The notes under the pieces: model-generated
Seen by the model: only the letters and a program-made list of their open reading frames with translations
Told to the model about the DNA's origin: nothing
Databases searched by the model: none
Shown here: in pieces, positions 1 to 13,328 of the stretch
Layout of the letters: each line of letters begins with the position of its first letter
Numbering within the stretch: the stretch's first letter is position 1
Translations under genes and position numbers: made by a program
From: Mucor racemosus
Lineage: Eukaryota; Mucoromycota; Mucoromycetes; Mucorales; Mucoraceae
Direction of reading: 5' to 3'
Assembly (NCBI GenBank): GCA_027405735.1
Contig: JAPEHQ010000023.1
Location: 558,001-622,000, forward strand
Length of the DNA stretch: 64,000 bases

Positions 1-1056
1 AGCGCAGGACAGCTAGCATATTGTACTATGCATTTTCAAGTAACTAAGAACTTGTGGTCAATTTGGTCAATAATGGGTATATATACAAGTATAACGCGCC
101 TCACTTGAGAATAAATACATTGGCTGAAACCGCCCCGATAGAGAAGTGGATCACCAATCATGAGGGAAAATGACCTGATATTTAATGCATTTAAGATTTA
201 GTCGATTGTAAGTTTCTTTATAGTTTTCTCTATCAATAATCAGAGTTTATTTTAATGAATGCACTGTAGTAGCTTATTTTTTCTCGAGATATCGCTATTC
301 AAACATTTCAAATTTAAGAAAATAAAATCTTATTACGCGATATTTAAAGGGTTAAAACTATTTCACGGAGCGTGCTAACACAAATAGTACTTTCGGCAGT
401 ATATTCTAGCCTCTGAAATATATGCTCGTATTTTTTTATTTAAAGTTATACATTGAAAAGTGCTTGCTACTTGGTATGCCGATGCAATCTATTACTGCAT
501 CTTTGAATTTCAGCCCCAGTTCCAGCAGATTTTTATCCGTCCCTATTCAAAGAATCTTTTTGCAATTTATTATTATGCCTAAAAGTGGAGGCTTATCATA
601 GATGTAGTAAGTAAAATCTTGGCTTCATTCTGACAGTTTTAGGTGTGAGTTTTTTCTTTATAATGCAAATATACATTCAATTAAATTGCTCTTCCTCAGT
701 AAATCTGGTTGTCATAAAAATGGAAGAAAAAATAGAGCATGAGTGTTAGTCTATACATGAAAGTGTCTATTTTTACAGTTTATTTAAAATAGTTTGATAT
801 TACTAAGTAACAATTATTTTAATTAATATACCACAATAGCTGTTAATTGTAATTGCTGCAGTGTAAATAATGTTGTGAAACCCAAAGAAAAATGGTCCGA
901 AATTTCAGTAACAATTTTTTTCTTGTTTTGAAACCTTCTTCTTTTTTTATTTCTTTTGATGGATCAAGCGATTAGAAAGGTTGCAGTTAATATTTAAGAG
1001 AATAAGTCTTGCTAAAGTACAAAAGTACATTATAATAAAACGCGATATCGAAAATA
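1..1056. other. Intergenic, no gene seen
   Basis: AT-rich sequence with frequent stops in all frames. I see no ORF of convincing composition, no RNA gene and no similarity to the repeat families found later in the window. The last 150 bases should hold the promoter of the methyltransferase that starts at 1057; a pyrimidine-rich stretch lies at about 915-960. Confidence 0.6.
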
Positions 1057-1896
1057 ATGGCAAGGGATAAAAGAATCATTGACGAAGAGCCACCAATTGC
1101 GACTATCGAGGGTTGGGAAGACGGTCAACCTTTCAAAAGAGGCATTCACAAATTAGATCGCTGGGCACTTCAATCTGCAGATACTTTAACAATCCACATC
1201 GGGCCCCATGATATTACATTAGTTCAGGATCCACACTCTAATTATTTGGGTGGTTATGTATGGTTGACATCTATCGTATTTTGCTCATATCTCGAACGTT
1301 TAAGTTCAAAACGAGATCGCCATGGTTGGATTAGTCTGGATCATCGTAAGCGTTGGGTTGAATTAGGTTCAGGTGTAGGATTAATTGGCATAATGTTGCA
1401 CAAATTGGGTATTGAGGATGTTGTTATTACCGATATTGAAGAATTGGTTGAAACTATGGAGAAAAATGTCGAAGCCAATCAACTTCATGTCAAATCAATC
1501 AGCGGGCGGATGAAGAATGATTACGACAATGATATTATTGTAGTTGATCCGTTACTATGGAATAATGTTGAAGAGATGGATAGCATTAAAGCAGGAGGAG
1601 ATATTGACTATATAGTTGCATGTGATTGTATATATTCAGAAGCCAGCGCAATGGATCTAGTTGATACTATGGATTATTTATCTGGTGAGAAGACGACTAT
1701 TATTTGTATTAGTGAAGTTCGAAATCAGGCAGCACAAGATAAATTCATGTTGGAAGCAGAAGCGCGATTTCAAGTAGAATTATTACCTGCCATCCAATGG
1801 CAAAAGAAAGTTAATCAACAAGTGGATTTCGATGAGACACTAAATCTTTATAGGTTGCGCAAAGCAAAGCGTCGTTCAAAGTCAGCGAAGAAATAA
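1057..1896 (+). CDS. METTL21-type protein methyltransferase
   Basis: Intronless 279-residue SAM-dependent methyltransferase of the Methyltransf_16 (METTL21/VCPKMT/EFM) group, which methylates lysines of chaperones, elongation factors or VCP. Seen: the SAM-binding motif I VELGSGVGLIGIM at residues 101-113, the acidic motif II region VITDIEEL just after it, and the family's post-core motif as DYIVACDCIYSEAS near residue 185, followed by a predicted core strand. An N-terminal segment LGGYVWLTSIVFCSYLE resembles the family's cap before the Rossmann fold. The C-terminus is basic (KAKRRSKSAKK). The ATG at 1057 is the first in frame and gives the usual family length of 220-290 residues. Probably cytosolic. 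The particular substrate cannot be told from sequence. Confidence 0.85.
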   Translation: MARDKRIIDEEPPIATIEGWEDGQPFKRGIHKLDRWALQSADTLTIHIGPHDITLVQDPHSNYLGGYVWLTSIVFCSYLERLSSKRDRHGWISLDHRKRWVELGSGVGLIGIMLHKLGIEDVVITDIEELVETMEKNVEANQLHVKSISGRMKNDYDNDIIVVDPLLWNNVEEMDSIKAGGDIDYIVACDCIYSEASAMDLVDTMDYLSGEKTTIICISEVRNQAAQDKFMLEAEARFQVELLPAIQWQKKVNQQVDFDETLNLYRLRKAKRRSKSAKK

Positions 1897-2300
1897 AATG
1901 GAAACTATCATCATTGTCTTTTTTTTTTTTTTTTCCTGTTCTTTATTTTTTTTTCCTAATTTCTTATCTTCCCTTTCCTTTCATTTCTCTCTCCCTCTCT
2001 TTCTTCTACTTTTTTTTTCTTTCTTTCATCATCCCCAACTTGTATCTACTATCCTTTTTTACTATATTTTTTTTTTTTTTGAAGGGTAAATCAAATATTT
2101 GAAAAAACTATAATACGGAATTTAAAAATAAACATTTTGAAATTTTGACTTTTTAGAAGTGTTGGCTATTTAATATAAATTGTGAAAAAAAAAGAAAAAA
2201 GAGAACAAAGAATAGCATATTATATAATTTACATTTATGGAACAGCAGTAAAAACCAAATACAAAAAATTACCTCGGCAACAACTTAAAGAAAAAGAAAA
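1897..2300. other. Intergenic; pyrimidine-rich 3' flank
   Basis: From about 1918 to 2085 the + strand is almost pure T and C with T runs up to 15, immediately downstream of the methyltransferase stop. Small ORFs here are only runs of Phe, Ser and Leu and are not genes. The remaining ~200 bp, A-rich just before 2301, is the likely promoter and leader of the DOCK gene. Confidence 0.6.
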
Positions 2301-5300
2301 ATGAAGTGGCTTCCATTACCAAAAATAGCACATGGCATTGCTATTTACCCATTCTCTCCTTCAAGCATTTCTACAACGAATGCTACAGCAACTACGACCA
2401 GACCATCTTCGGGTCTTTTATCCCCTCAGCAACAAGACGATAGCTCTATTCATACATCGTCTACTTGTAGTGTGGACTTATCATCTACTCAAACTGAAGA
2501 CTATAGTCATTTAATACCATTGGAAGTAGGAGATGAACTATTTATCATTGAACAACAAGGTCAATGGTATAGAGGATATGTATCATGTCCTCTTGAACAA
2601 GGTGTTAAACCCAATAAGGCTCCGATCGGTTGTTTTCCAAGATCTCATGTTCAAATCAAAGAATACCTTGACATTAATCCAGATGAAGCAGATACAATTG
2701 TATATCGTAAAAGAAGAGAAACACCGACTTCATCAAGACCATTATCAGAATTAAATACTTTGCCTCGATCTTTTTCAGAATCTTATATTCATAATACGCT
2801 AGATCAGCCATCAACAATTCGTCCTGGTAGTTTTGGCGATTTAAACTTTGAATTTGAGGTGCCTGATGTGAAAAAATCAGTTGCTCATATACCCCCACCA
2901 CCATTACCATTAGCTCGATTCGATCAATCTACAATTACAGGAAGTTCAGAACCTTTAGTAGACGAAATTGCAGCTTGTGTTAGTGAATGGAATAGTTTAT
3001 TATATACCTATATCAATCATCGTCAATATAATACCTTCAATACTGTTCGGGACCATATCAATTATTTATTTCAGGCACGAAGACAATTGTTGGATCAAGC
3101 TTTATCTAGAGAGGAATTGGTGAAACTTCGAAAAGAAATTATAAATCGCATGGTTATTAGTAATATGGAACAAAATCAAGATATGATTATACGACACCCT
3201 GAAAAGGGTTATTTATTAGATGCTACAAATGCATCTTTAAGCACCATCTATCGGATGCACTTTAAATATGCTACACACGCATCCTCTTCAATTACAAATG
3301 CTTCAGCCAAATTAGTAGATAATACAATGTTGAGTCATTCAGCAAGTACCAGCACAATTAATACAGTTACTTCAAATGCCACCAACGCATCAGCAACTGC
3401 TCAGCAAACTTCTGCTCCTCCTCAACAACCAAAAGGCGCTAAATTTCATCATTTATTTTTCGAGTTGAAAGCTTGTATTGCTCATATTTGTCAACCTGGT
3501 GAATTTACAGAGCTTTATTTTTCTTTGTACAGTGCCATGGAACACAAATATTTGACTGAACAATTTGTGGTTATTCTTAATTTTAATGGAATGCCGAAAG
3601 ATGAAGCTCAAATTGGGAAATTACAAGCTTTGTTTGTTGATTTATCATTACACGATATCACAGACGATCTATACATGGTTTGTCATGTGTTACGTTTAGG
3701 TGGTATGAAGCTTGGAGATGGTAAAGATCATTTTGGTAGTATTGGAACACACACATCACAGTTCTTTCATTCCAACAAACACATGCATCAATCATTTCAG
3801 AAGCCTTCAGCAGCCGCTACTACCAACGCCATGTGTCGACGACCTTTTGGCTGTGCCGTCTTGAAGCTCAGTTCATTGGCTTCGTTGCACAACAGTGATG
3901 AGAAAGCAACTATTGAACATGATATGCCCATCTATGCTGCAGTCTCGGAGGCAAACTATACCACTTTACACGAGGATATTATATTTAACAATACCAAGGA
4001 ATTTCAAAAGAATCCACGTGCAGAATCATTGAGAGTTTCACTACGAACATTTTATGGATTTTTGGATGAAGTACTCAAGACAAATGCTGCCTTATTACAA
4101 GATATACCACAAACATTACGCTTAGGCTTTGCTGATGTTGCATTTCCTGATGATAGTCGTAATGATTTGTATATCAAGCTGGAGTTTGGAGATCTCTCTC
4201 AGTTTGGCAGATCACGTAATATTCAAGTTACCATGTGTGTACGTGATAATAAAACTGGGGAAGTAATAGATAATGCTATATCAGTCGGTGCTGGTGCACG
4301 TCCAGTGAGTTATTGGGAAAGCATGGTCATATATCATGAGCAACGTCCAAAATGGGGAGAACTGATCAAGGTTAACATTGAGGATGTACATCAATGGGAA
4401 CGCTCACACGTATTTATAACTGTGAAACATCGCAGTAGTAATTTTACAGGTGCAGGGTCCAATACTCCCATATTAAAATTTTCAAATAATGGATATCAAA
4501 CATCAAATGGAACAGATTCACCCACAAATCCATCAACTTCAGTTGTATCTGCAACGTCTGGTGGTGGAGAAAAAATTATTGCAATGGGATTTTTGCCTTT
4601 ATTTTTACCACCTTTTCATCGTGATTTTGTTGCTGATGGATCTCATACATTAAATTTGTACAAATATGATCGGCAATCTTCACTACCTCGACATTATTTG
4701 GACAATACACCTTGGTGTATTCGATCCACAGCACCATCTAATATGGCACATCAATCATTGGATGGCATTAATAAATCACCTCGTCCCTCATATCGCAGTC
4801 GAGGCCATAATCATTCACCTTCAACTCAAAGCTTTAAAAGTTTAAATGGATCGTTTAATTCAGCTGCTACTGCTTTCAATACAACGAGTGCATCTACTAG
4901 TGTTACTGATGTTACTGCATTAGCTTCTTCATCTCTTCAACAACAACAACAACAACAACAGCAACAACAGCAATCATCGAATAGCAAACTTGTGCTGTTA
5001 CGTGATACAGTTACTCTCAATACATTTTTGTGCTCCAACAAGTTTACTCAAAACAAGATTTTAGTTAAATTGCTTAATTGGCGGGCTTTAATGGAAGGAG
5101 CCGAGGATGGCACAGCAGAATTATTATCAGTATTAGATCAATTTACATTTGTGGGTGAAGTAGAAGTTGTAAAGTTTTTGGGCGATATTTTTGATGCTTT
5201 GTTGGACATTTTGACATATGAGGATGAGGATATCAGCGACCTAGTGACCAAGGAAATTCATGACCAAGTACTTGCTGCTATTGTCTGGTTGCTTGGTATT

Positions 5301-8300
5301 GTTCAAGATCGTCGATTCAGCAATTTTAGACCTGTCTTGGATGTTTACATTGAAAATAGATTTTCCATTCAGGATTATGAACGCCAAAGCCATCAACTTT
5401 TCAGTAGCAACAAACGAGAAACTCGTAATTATAGTTATCGTATTGCTCCTGAAACAACATTTGATCATTTGATGAAAAGTTTATCCCGCCTATGTGAGGA
5501 CCCTAGTGATTCTTCTAAAGCCAAGCTACTAAGAAGTAGTATGAAAGTGTGGGATTATCTCTTTAGATTTATTGTGAGATCTCGTTTGAATCAACAACAA
5601 AAGGAATATGAAGATGAACGTGCTATAAATAATGAATTGTTCAAGAAGGAATTGGAGAAATTGCTTGGAGAAATCACTAGTATTATGAGTCCAGAGCATC
5701 CTAGTTCTATGATTGGTACTCAAACACTAGCACTTCAACATTTTGCTGATATTTTGGTTGAATTACATAAAATATTCTCTCCTCAAGAAGTAGTGGAAGT
5801 TGCAACAGGTTTTGTGGATGCTTGTGCTCACGTCACTGGTAGGTTGGTTGGCTTCAAACTAGCTATGATACTTGGTATAGTGAAGGGCCCTACATTTGAT
5901 TATCCATCGTGCAGATTTGAAATGGCAAAGAATGTGATTCGCTGGATCAGGCTTTGGCTGAACTCTTATATGGCAACAGCTAAAGATGTCATTTTTGCTA
6001 GACAGGTGGAACAGCAACAACAACATCCTGATAGTAATAATCCACAACAAACTCGTTTGCCTAGATCACAGTGGATCGAGAATTTGCGATTATCTACAAC
6101 AATTTTGAGTGAATTACTGGACAGAGTGAGAAAATCATTTGGTATGACTTCCTCTGGATTGACATCTTCTTGTATTTCATCGCCATCTATCAGCAATTAT
6201 TCTAGACCTACATCATTTGCAGCTACTAATGAGGATGATGGTTTCATGCAAGAATGTTCTGTAACCGATTTGAGCTCAATAACTGAATATGCATTACAAT
6301 TAGTCCCTCAATTGCTAAATGCTTACAAAGATATTCAAAGGTTAACTATCCAAGCCATGCATGTTTCAAGTGTTCCACCTGGTACACCTATCATTGATAA
6401 TCATTTGACTGGTTGGGTATCATCAAATCCAGGATCAAGACCTCATTCCCGCCAATCTTTTAGTATTTTAAGAGAAAGAGCTAGTTCAATTGGTGCAAAC
6501 AATAGTAAAAATCCTTTGTTATCTCCTGATATCACTCAAGATATGCAAAGCAACATGCTTCAAAAGTCTGCATCAATTGGTAATGGTGGTACTGCAACTA
6601 CTGCTGTGAATCCAAATACTGCGATATCCAATACTAACAACAGTAGTAGCAATAAATCCAAGTTTACTGTTGTACTGCAAGCATTATCAACATCACCTGC
6701 TACACCATTCCCAAGTACATATCCATTTCAACCTGCAACTAAGACTTCCAATACAACTACTGGTCAAGGATTGACTAGCGATCAAGCAGCAATGATTAGT
6801 ACTGGTTTATTGGACCTGACCGTTGTATTTCTTGAACTATTCTATATGACACCCAAACAGCAATGGATTACATTTATCAAAAAGATGCAAGCTCAAGATG
6901 GTGTTGAGGATACTGCCGAATTCTTGCGCAAGATTGTATACACTTGTATGGGCATTCTATTTGGTGATAATATCTTGACATTGGAAGAATCAAGTTTGAC
7001 TGTAGATGGTATGGCACGTTGTGAAGAAGATGAATCTCGAGACAAGAGAAGAATACCAAAGAAATGGCTTAATTTTGATACAATTGCTCATCAAATTATA
7101 TTGTGTGATATCTTGGAGCCTATCAAGTCTATTTTCGAACTTTCTGCATTCATACCTACAGAGAAAGCCTATATGCCACCAGAAGAGGATGAGATGTTGC
7201 CTACTATGTATGAAGATATGGATCTACCTGAGACTCCTCAAGATCAAAATACACAAAAATCATCATCATCAACAACAACAACAACAACAGCAGCAGCACC
7301 AGCAACAACGGCAACAAACAATAACATTGCTGAACAACAATCAACATTACTACTATGGCGAATTTATTTTGTTGGGTTTTTGCGCGTGGTTGGTAGCCCA
7401 AGATTAGATATATCTGAATCTATGCCTCAAGTACAACGTGCTGTTTGGAAAATCATTGGCAACATGCGTGGTGAAGTTGGTGCTAAAGTATTTTTATCAT
7501 TGTGGAAATTAGCCGGAAGGAGTGCAAGTTGTACGGCTGCCGGTTTTAGTACTTTGAATGATTACGATGTTACAGCAAATAAACATTTATCAGACTATTT
7601 TGGTAGTGAAATTGCCCATCAATCTCCGGTATCATCGACATCTGATCTCAACCATTTTACTGACGATTCTCTACGTCAAAGCATGGCATCTATTGAAGAA
7701 GTAGACGATGATGATCATGAATTCAATACCAATAGCTTTTCCACTCGCACAAGCAGTACTATTAGCAACAACAATAACAATTACTCGGTGCGTAACAGTG
7801 TTCGTATTGGTCCTACTGATGAATTGCCATTATCATCTATCAATGAAGAGCATTTTGGTGAAGACACTGCTAAATCTGAAGTTTCTTTCCTGCAAGCTGA
7901 TTTAGCTTATTTCATTTTAAGTCCAATGTGTGCTGCAAGTTTAACTCTACATGATCGTGTTCGAGTCAATGCTCTATCAATCATTGCTGATATTATTGCA
8001 ATTGAGCTTTATTCTTACGGCGAATTACTTCACGTACAACATGTAATCATTAGTACTCTAGATCGTCTAGTTATGTCTGAAAATAAGGGTGATGATGTTA
8101 TAAATGCTCGTATCACTGTTGAATTAAATGCAGCATTAGAACAAAGATTACTTTCTGATAATCGACAAGATTGTTTATCAGTTGGTAGAAGAGCAGTTGA
8201 TTCTTTGTGTAAATTTCATGGGTTATTATTACAAATTAGAAGCTTACCTGCGGATGATGATGAATTTATGGATGAGCGTATTACTGCTACATTGAAGCTT

Positions 8301-10215
8301 ATGAAGTTTATTCAAGTCATTGAAAGAGAGGAAATTTATATCAAGTATGTGCACCAGCTGGTGCAAATGCATTTGGATAGTCGTAACTTTATTGAGGCTG
8401 CTCTGACTTTAAGATTCCATGCTGATTTACTGCAGTGGGATCCCAGTGATAAGTTGGCTGAAATACATGATTTATCATTATCTGCTCAAAGTTCTTTTAC
8501 TCGCAAGGAAGGTCTTTATATGAAGATGATCACCTATTTGGATCAAGGTAATGCTTGGGAAATCTGTATTCAGCTTTGTAAAGAACTGGCTTATGAATAT
8601 GAAACTACACTGTATGATTATACCAAATTGAGTGATATTCTTAACCGTCAAGCAACATTTGTCGAGAATATTGTCAAAAAGGAACGTTGTTTCACTGAAT
8701 ACTTCCGTGTTGGCTTCTATGGTCGTGGTTTCCCTGCTAGTAATCGAAATCGACAATACATTTACCGTGGTTTGGAGTGGGAGAAGATGTCTTCGTTTGT
8801 AGAAAGAATGCAAAATCGACATCCTAATGCTCAATTGCTTCCAAGTAAAATATCTAACTCCATGTCAATAACAGATGATCAACTGAAGGAGCTTGATAGT
8901 ACACTTGATGGCCAATATCTACAAATTACTCCAGTAACACCTACTCCTGATACAGATGATATACCTTGTCTTTCAAATCCCAATGCACCTGATAGCATCA
9001 AGAAATACTATTCTTTCAATAATGTATACAAGTTTTCTTTCTCTCGACCTGTCACCAGAGAATCAACCGATAAATCTGATGAAAATGACAAACAACCAGA
9101 ATCTGATTTCTTGAATTTATGGACTGAAAAATTCGATTTTGAATGTGAAGATAAATTTCCAACAATTGTCAGAAGATCCAAAATCATCAGCTCACAGACA
9201 AGTGTAATATCACCTATTGAAAATGCTGTAACAGCCATGGAGAATAAGAATAAAGAATTGGAATCATTAGAAAAGAAATATGCTGCCTATCTTCCCAAGA
9301 ATAATCGCCGTATGTCTAGTTTGGCGCAGCCTATCAATATCAATCCATTTTCAATGTCTCTCAATGGTGCAGTCGATGCTCCTGTCAATGGTGGTGTCCC
9401 TCTATATAAAAAAGCATTCTTGACTAAAGATTATTGGGATAAAAACCCAGAGATGCGACAGTGGATACATAGACTTCAAAATGCTATTGAGGATCAGGTA
9501 CAGTATAATATTGTCAAATAGTTGGATATTTACTGATTTTGCTTTCAATTTCATTAGGTTTTAATCATCAAAAAATGTTTAGAAACACATAATAAGCTTG
9601 TGAGCAATGAAATGCGACCATTCCACACAACTTTAACAGAATGTAAGCTTGACAAGGTTTCTTGTGAACTGATAAAATATTAATTGATGTTGTGTAGTTT
9701 TCCATAAAAACTTTGCTGACGAGATCAAATCATTGAAAGCAAAAAGCATCAGGGAAGAAATCAAAGAAAACCCTTCGCTTTCAATTTCTACAACCAATTC
9801 ACTCAATCGACGTCGTTCAACATTATCTAGTAGCACAACAACAGAAAATAATAGTCTTTATGGTCATCAACAGGTCGAAGATGCAAAGGTAGTATCACCC
9901 AATCTTTCTCGCCAAAGTACCACCACACAAACACCTGGTGTTGGTGGTGTTCCTGTATTACCTACACTTCCTGTCATGTCTCCAATTAGTAGAGCATTCT
10001 CTATTCGTACACCAGTTACAGAAAATACTCCTGGACTATCAACCACTTCAGCTCTCAATAATAATACTGCTTTTGAAAATGCAACAATGTCTCGAGCCGA
10101 AAGCTTATCACGTACATTGAAAATGTCATTGCGTAAAAAGTCTCGCAAGAAATCACAAAACACTGATAGTGCACATGTTGCTACCAACAATAACATACAC
10201 GATAGGCAAATTTAG
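2301..10215 (+). CDS. DOCK-family Rho/Rac guanine-nucleotide exchange factor
   Basis: Exons 2301-9497, 9558-9642 and 9698-10215 join in frame to 2599 residues. The reading frame opened at 2301 stops early at 9521, but the two introns (60 and 55 nt, GT-AG) restore the end of the DHR-2 domain: residues around the junctions read KKCLETHNKLVSNEMRPFH then FFHKNFADEIKSL, matching the conserved DHR-2 C-terminus. Domains: SH3 at about 72-125, a C2-like DHR-1 near 620-720 (LYIKLEFGDL, later SYWESMVIYHEQRP), a long helical region, and catalytic DHR-2 from about 2000 to 2440. Long Ser/Thr/Asn linkers and a Gln run near 880 are disordered. Family knowledge: it works with an ELMO/Lmo1 partner to activate Rac- or Rho-type GTPases in polarity and actin control, like yeast Dck1. 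The basic C-tail (KMSLRKKSRKKSQ) may bind membrane. Confidence 0.93.
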
Positions 10216-10548
10216 ATCAGAGAAAACAAAAGTCATTTACCATAACCTATCTACTGTAGTACAAAATTATTTAATCTTTATTTATACATATTTTATGCAA
10301 ATGTAAAATCATAATAAACATATAAACACTCCAATCTCCTTTTATATACAGTATAAGCAATATACATATCCTATTTGACGAGATACATTGTCGTGAGATA
10401 ATTAGATGTCCTTCAAACTCTCTTCACTTGAAAAACTCCCCTCTCCTGCTTTCAATTTTTGAGATTTCCGTTTTCATGTTCAAAATAGGAATAGCGAAAC
10501 AAGGTAAATTAAATAGACACATATATACTGTATGTACTACAAAAATAC

Positions 10549-10564
10549 ATAAGCATATGCTTAT
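10549..10564. repeat. 16-bp perfect palindrome
   Basis: ATAAGCATATGCTTAT is its own reverse complement. It is flanked by TACTGTATGTAC on the left and ACTGTACATACA on the right, which are also partly complementary, so a longer imperfect hairpin is possible. It lies 330 bp past the DOCK stop. Function unknown. Confidence 0.6.
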
Positions 10565-10694
10565 CCATACTGTACATACAATACAAAAGTGTAAGTATAC
10601 CGTACATTAATCATTTCAAAATTTCTATTCTTCAACATCGGAACGTGCTCTCTTTCTATAACTAACCCCATACTAAACATTTCTAGGATATACT

Positions 10695-11870
10695 TTGGAC
10701 ACTACTAAACAGACATGAATTGGTCGGATTATGCTGCCTGTTCCTAAGTTTATTTTATTTCTCATAAAAGTCTCAAAAACGCGTAAAATTCACTGTTTTT
10801 TTCCTTCAAAACTGTGTCCGACTTTTCATCCCTGCACTAATTTTTTTTTAACTAGATAGCACCATGAATAAATTATATGCCAATGTACCTGAGATGTTTA
10901 ACTTTAACTTCAAAATAAGTATCCGGAAATATCCAGTTTTTTCCAGTTGTTATAAATTTTTCAATGCTAATGTTTCGGATTTTCGCGCGTATTTCACTGG
11001 TAAAAATTGAAACATTTGGGTCTTCATATCTCTACAAAAAATTAAGCTATACTATTACTGTCTAGTAATGAAACTTACATGTTTTAAAGTACTCTATAAC
11101 ATATTTCAGTATGAAAAAATTCTGAGCACTTTTATTTTTTTTCATTTTTTTGGCATTTCTATAGTAGATTTCAAAGTATTGGTTAAATTGAGCAACGTTT
11201 TTTTTACATTCATGTCATTAAGCTCGTTGAGCTCTCTCAGACCCAATTTAGAGTTTTTCAAAACATTAATTTTTTGTGGAGATATCCTCAAAAATGTGTA
11301 TAAAAACATACCTTCATTTCTAGCTTCCATTTTTCCCTTATATACCCTCATCCCAAATTCTGAATCTGAAAAAATTTTGGACAAAAATCTAGTTTTCTCT
11401 ACAAAAAATGCAGCTAGAAAATTTCACAATAGCTCGATCGATAGATAATTTTTTTGCGCATCATTCTCGTTTATTATATTTTAAATACGCTTATGAAAAG
11501 TGATGCGTATCTTCAAAAAACCTTCAAAATTTCAATTGCATTTTACGCAAAATTTAATGTAAAATGTTTTTTTTATTTTTGCTTAGATGAATGCAGAACC
11601 CAAAACTGTACAGAAAGTATTTAATACGCAACTTCAACTTACTTTGCAGTTCATGAGCCATTAAGCAATTTTGTTTTTTGCATCATTTTCAGGTCGATTT
11701 GACAAATCGATTTTGAAGCCCAGTTAATATAGGCTTTAAGCTGTAATATAAACTATTACTTTGATTATCTCGACGAAAACTCAATATTTTTCGCTGAAAC
11801 AAAAAATGTAAAGTAGCCTAGAGTTGGATCTACCTTATAAATACAAAAAAATAACACTTTAATTTAGTAG
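10695..11870 (+). repeat. Dispersed repeat R1, copy A
   Basis: Homologous to R1 copies B, C and D, which lie in the opposite orientation. Recognisable blocks in order: CTCAAAAACGCG-like end, the TATCCGGAAATATCC block, AAACTTACATGTTTTAAAG, the 126-codon open stretch at 11068-11448, GATCGATAGATAATTTTT, and the GATTATCTCGACG block near 11760. The open stretch encodes a Phe/Leu/Lys-rich peptide (MKLTCFK start) also present in copy D. The opposite strand is open at 11142-11384. No terminal inverted repeats or target duplications were found. Boundaries are approximate. Confidence 0.85.
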
Positions 11871-13268
11871 TAAAACAGATAATAGGCAGCGTCAATAAAA
11901 AATATAAATTTTGATGGAGTAATCAATAAAGCAAGATGTGAGCTACTAACCGATAACTATGCCGATTTCATGTATTTTAAATCTTTAAGAGGATGAAAGG
12001 TAGACCAAAATAATCTAGCGCCAGCCTTTTTGCCATTACGTTAAATGATGCATTATGTAGTATTTGTTAACTGATATATTTTATCCAAACCATACAATTT
12101 ATCACATGTTTTTATTAAAGGTACCATATTTATAATGCAATTTTTTTGAGTCCCGGATGAAACAATAGTGAAAATACAAAGCTACTATTTAGCAAGAAGA
12201 GAATAAAGGTTACGAGCTTATTGTCAAGATGCCATATACTCTACAAATCCCAGGTTCTCAGAAAAAAAGAGGCTCAATCGATATATAGACCTAGAAAATC
12301 GTATAAAAATTAAGGCTGCTTTAGATATATTTTTGGGCTTCATCTTATTTGTTCTTTTGCATTACTATATACGAAGTTCTTTTTCGTATATATACAGATG
12401 TGGTTGTACTTGTACTTGGTTCAATCATCTTTTATAAATTTTGTCTATTTCGAATGTAGAAATGCATTTCAAATTCAGTGCAGATTTCCAATGCTTTTAG
12501 TGCACTGTAGTCCGCTTTGAAAGATGGGAGCATATTAAATTTTCATTGTATACACAATTAAAAAAGTAATATAAACATAAATAAAACGCTACGATACATA
12601 TCGTAGAACTTGAATATTTTTAGCCATCATTACTTGTAATGAAAAATAAATTTTTCATGGCCTGAATTTATACTCACTGCGTAAGATATCTATGACACTG
12701 TTTTAATATTTTGCAGTTTAGGTTTACTTTGTGAAACTTGAATAAAAAATACCAACGGGTTTCGGCAATGAAGAAAACAACCAAAATAGATACAACATAT
12801 CACCATCAATCCGAGGATGGACCTTCACATATCTTGAGCCAAGAGAACTTGGCGGTTCCAATGACGCCAAATGCAGGCCTGGATTAATTCGGCTTCCTCT
12901 CTAATTGGTTACATTCGTCAACAAGTACAAATGTTAAGCATATCAATTACATATGTAGATCGCCATTTGTATTTATTTTTTGACACACAACGACTAAAAA
13001 CAGAAGTATTCCACAATCAAGGCAAATTAGGTCTATTTAAATTCTTGATCTAAATCTTAATTACTATTTTACTGAAGAAAAGGCCCTTTCATTAATGAGA
13101 AATTTTAACATGATTGGAAGAAACAATAATACATTAAACCAAATGTATGCTCCCTCTTGGCAATTGATGGATGGACTTAGACTCTATTAAAAACGGAGAT
13201 AATTACATTAAATTTTACACTATCATACTTCATTTAATATTGCTTGGCTCTATTCTTGCATTAACGCA

Positions 13269-13278
13269 TATATAAAGG
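13269..13278 (+). promoter_or_regulatory. TATA box of the LysM gene
   Basis: TATATAAAGG, 51 bp upstream of the ATG at 13329. It is a strong consensus TATA element and fits a regulated, possibly highly expressed, secreted-protein gene. The transcription start should lie about 30 bp downstream, giving a very short leader. Confidence 0.6.
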
Positions 13279-13328
13279 CCAATGATTTATTGCTTTCAGT
13301 TTGAATTATCATTATCATTTTTATCAAT

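Larger units (their letters stand above)
10216..13328. other. Long intergenic region containing repeat R1 copy A
   Basis: No gene is supported. 10216-10690 is the 3' flank of DOCK, including a 16-bp perfect palindrome at 10549. About 10695-11870 is repeat R1 copy A. 11871-13268 is unique AT-rich DNA with only short ORFs. 12770-12900 is less AT-rich than its surroundings but encodes nothing I recognise. The last 60 bases hold the LysM-gene TATA box. Confidence 0.6.

Noticed and set aside
1898..2102. Two overlapping + frames rich in Phe and Ser after the methyltransferase
   Set aside because: They are translations of a T/C-rich tract in a likely 3' UTR; no protein-like composition.
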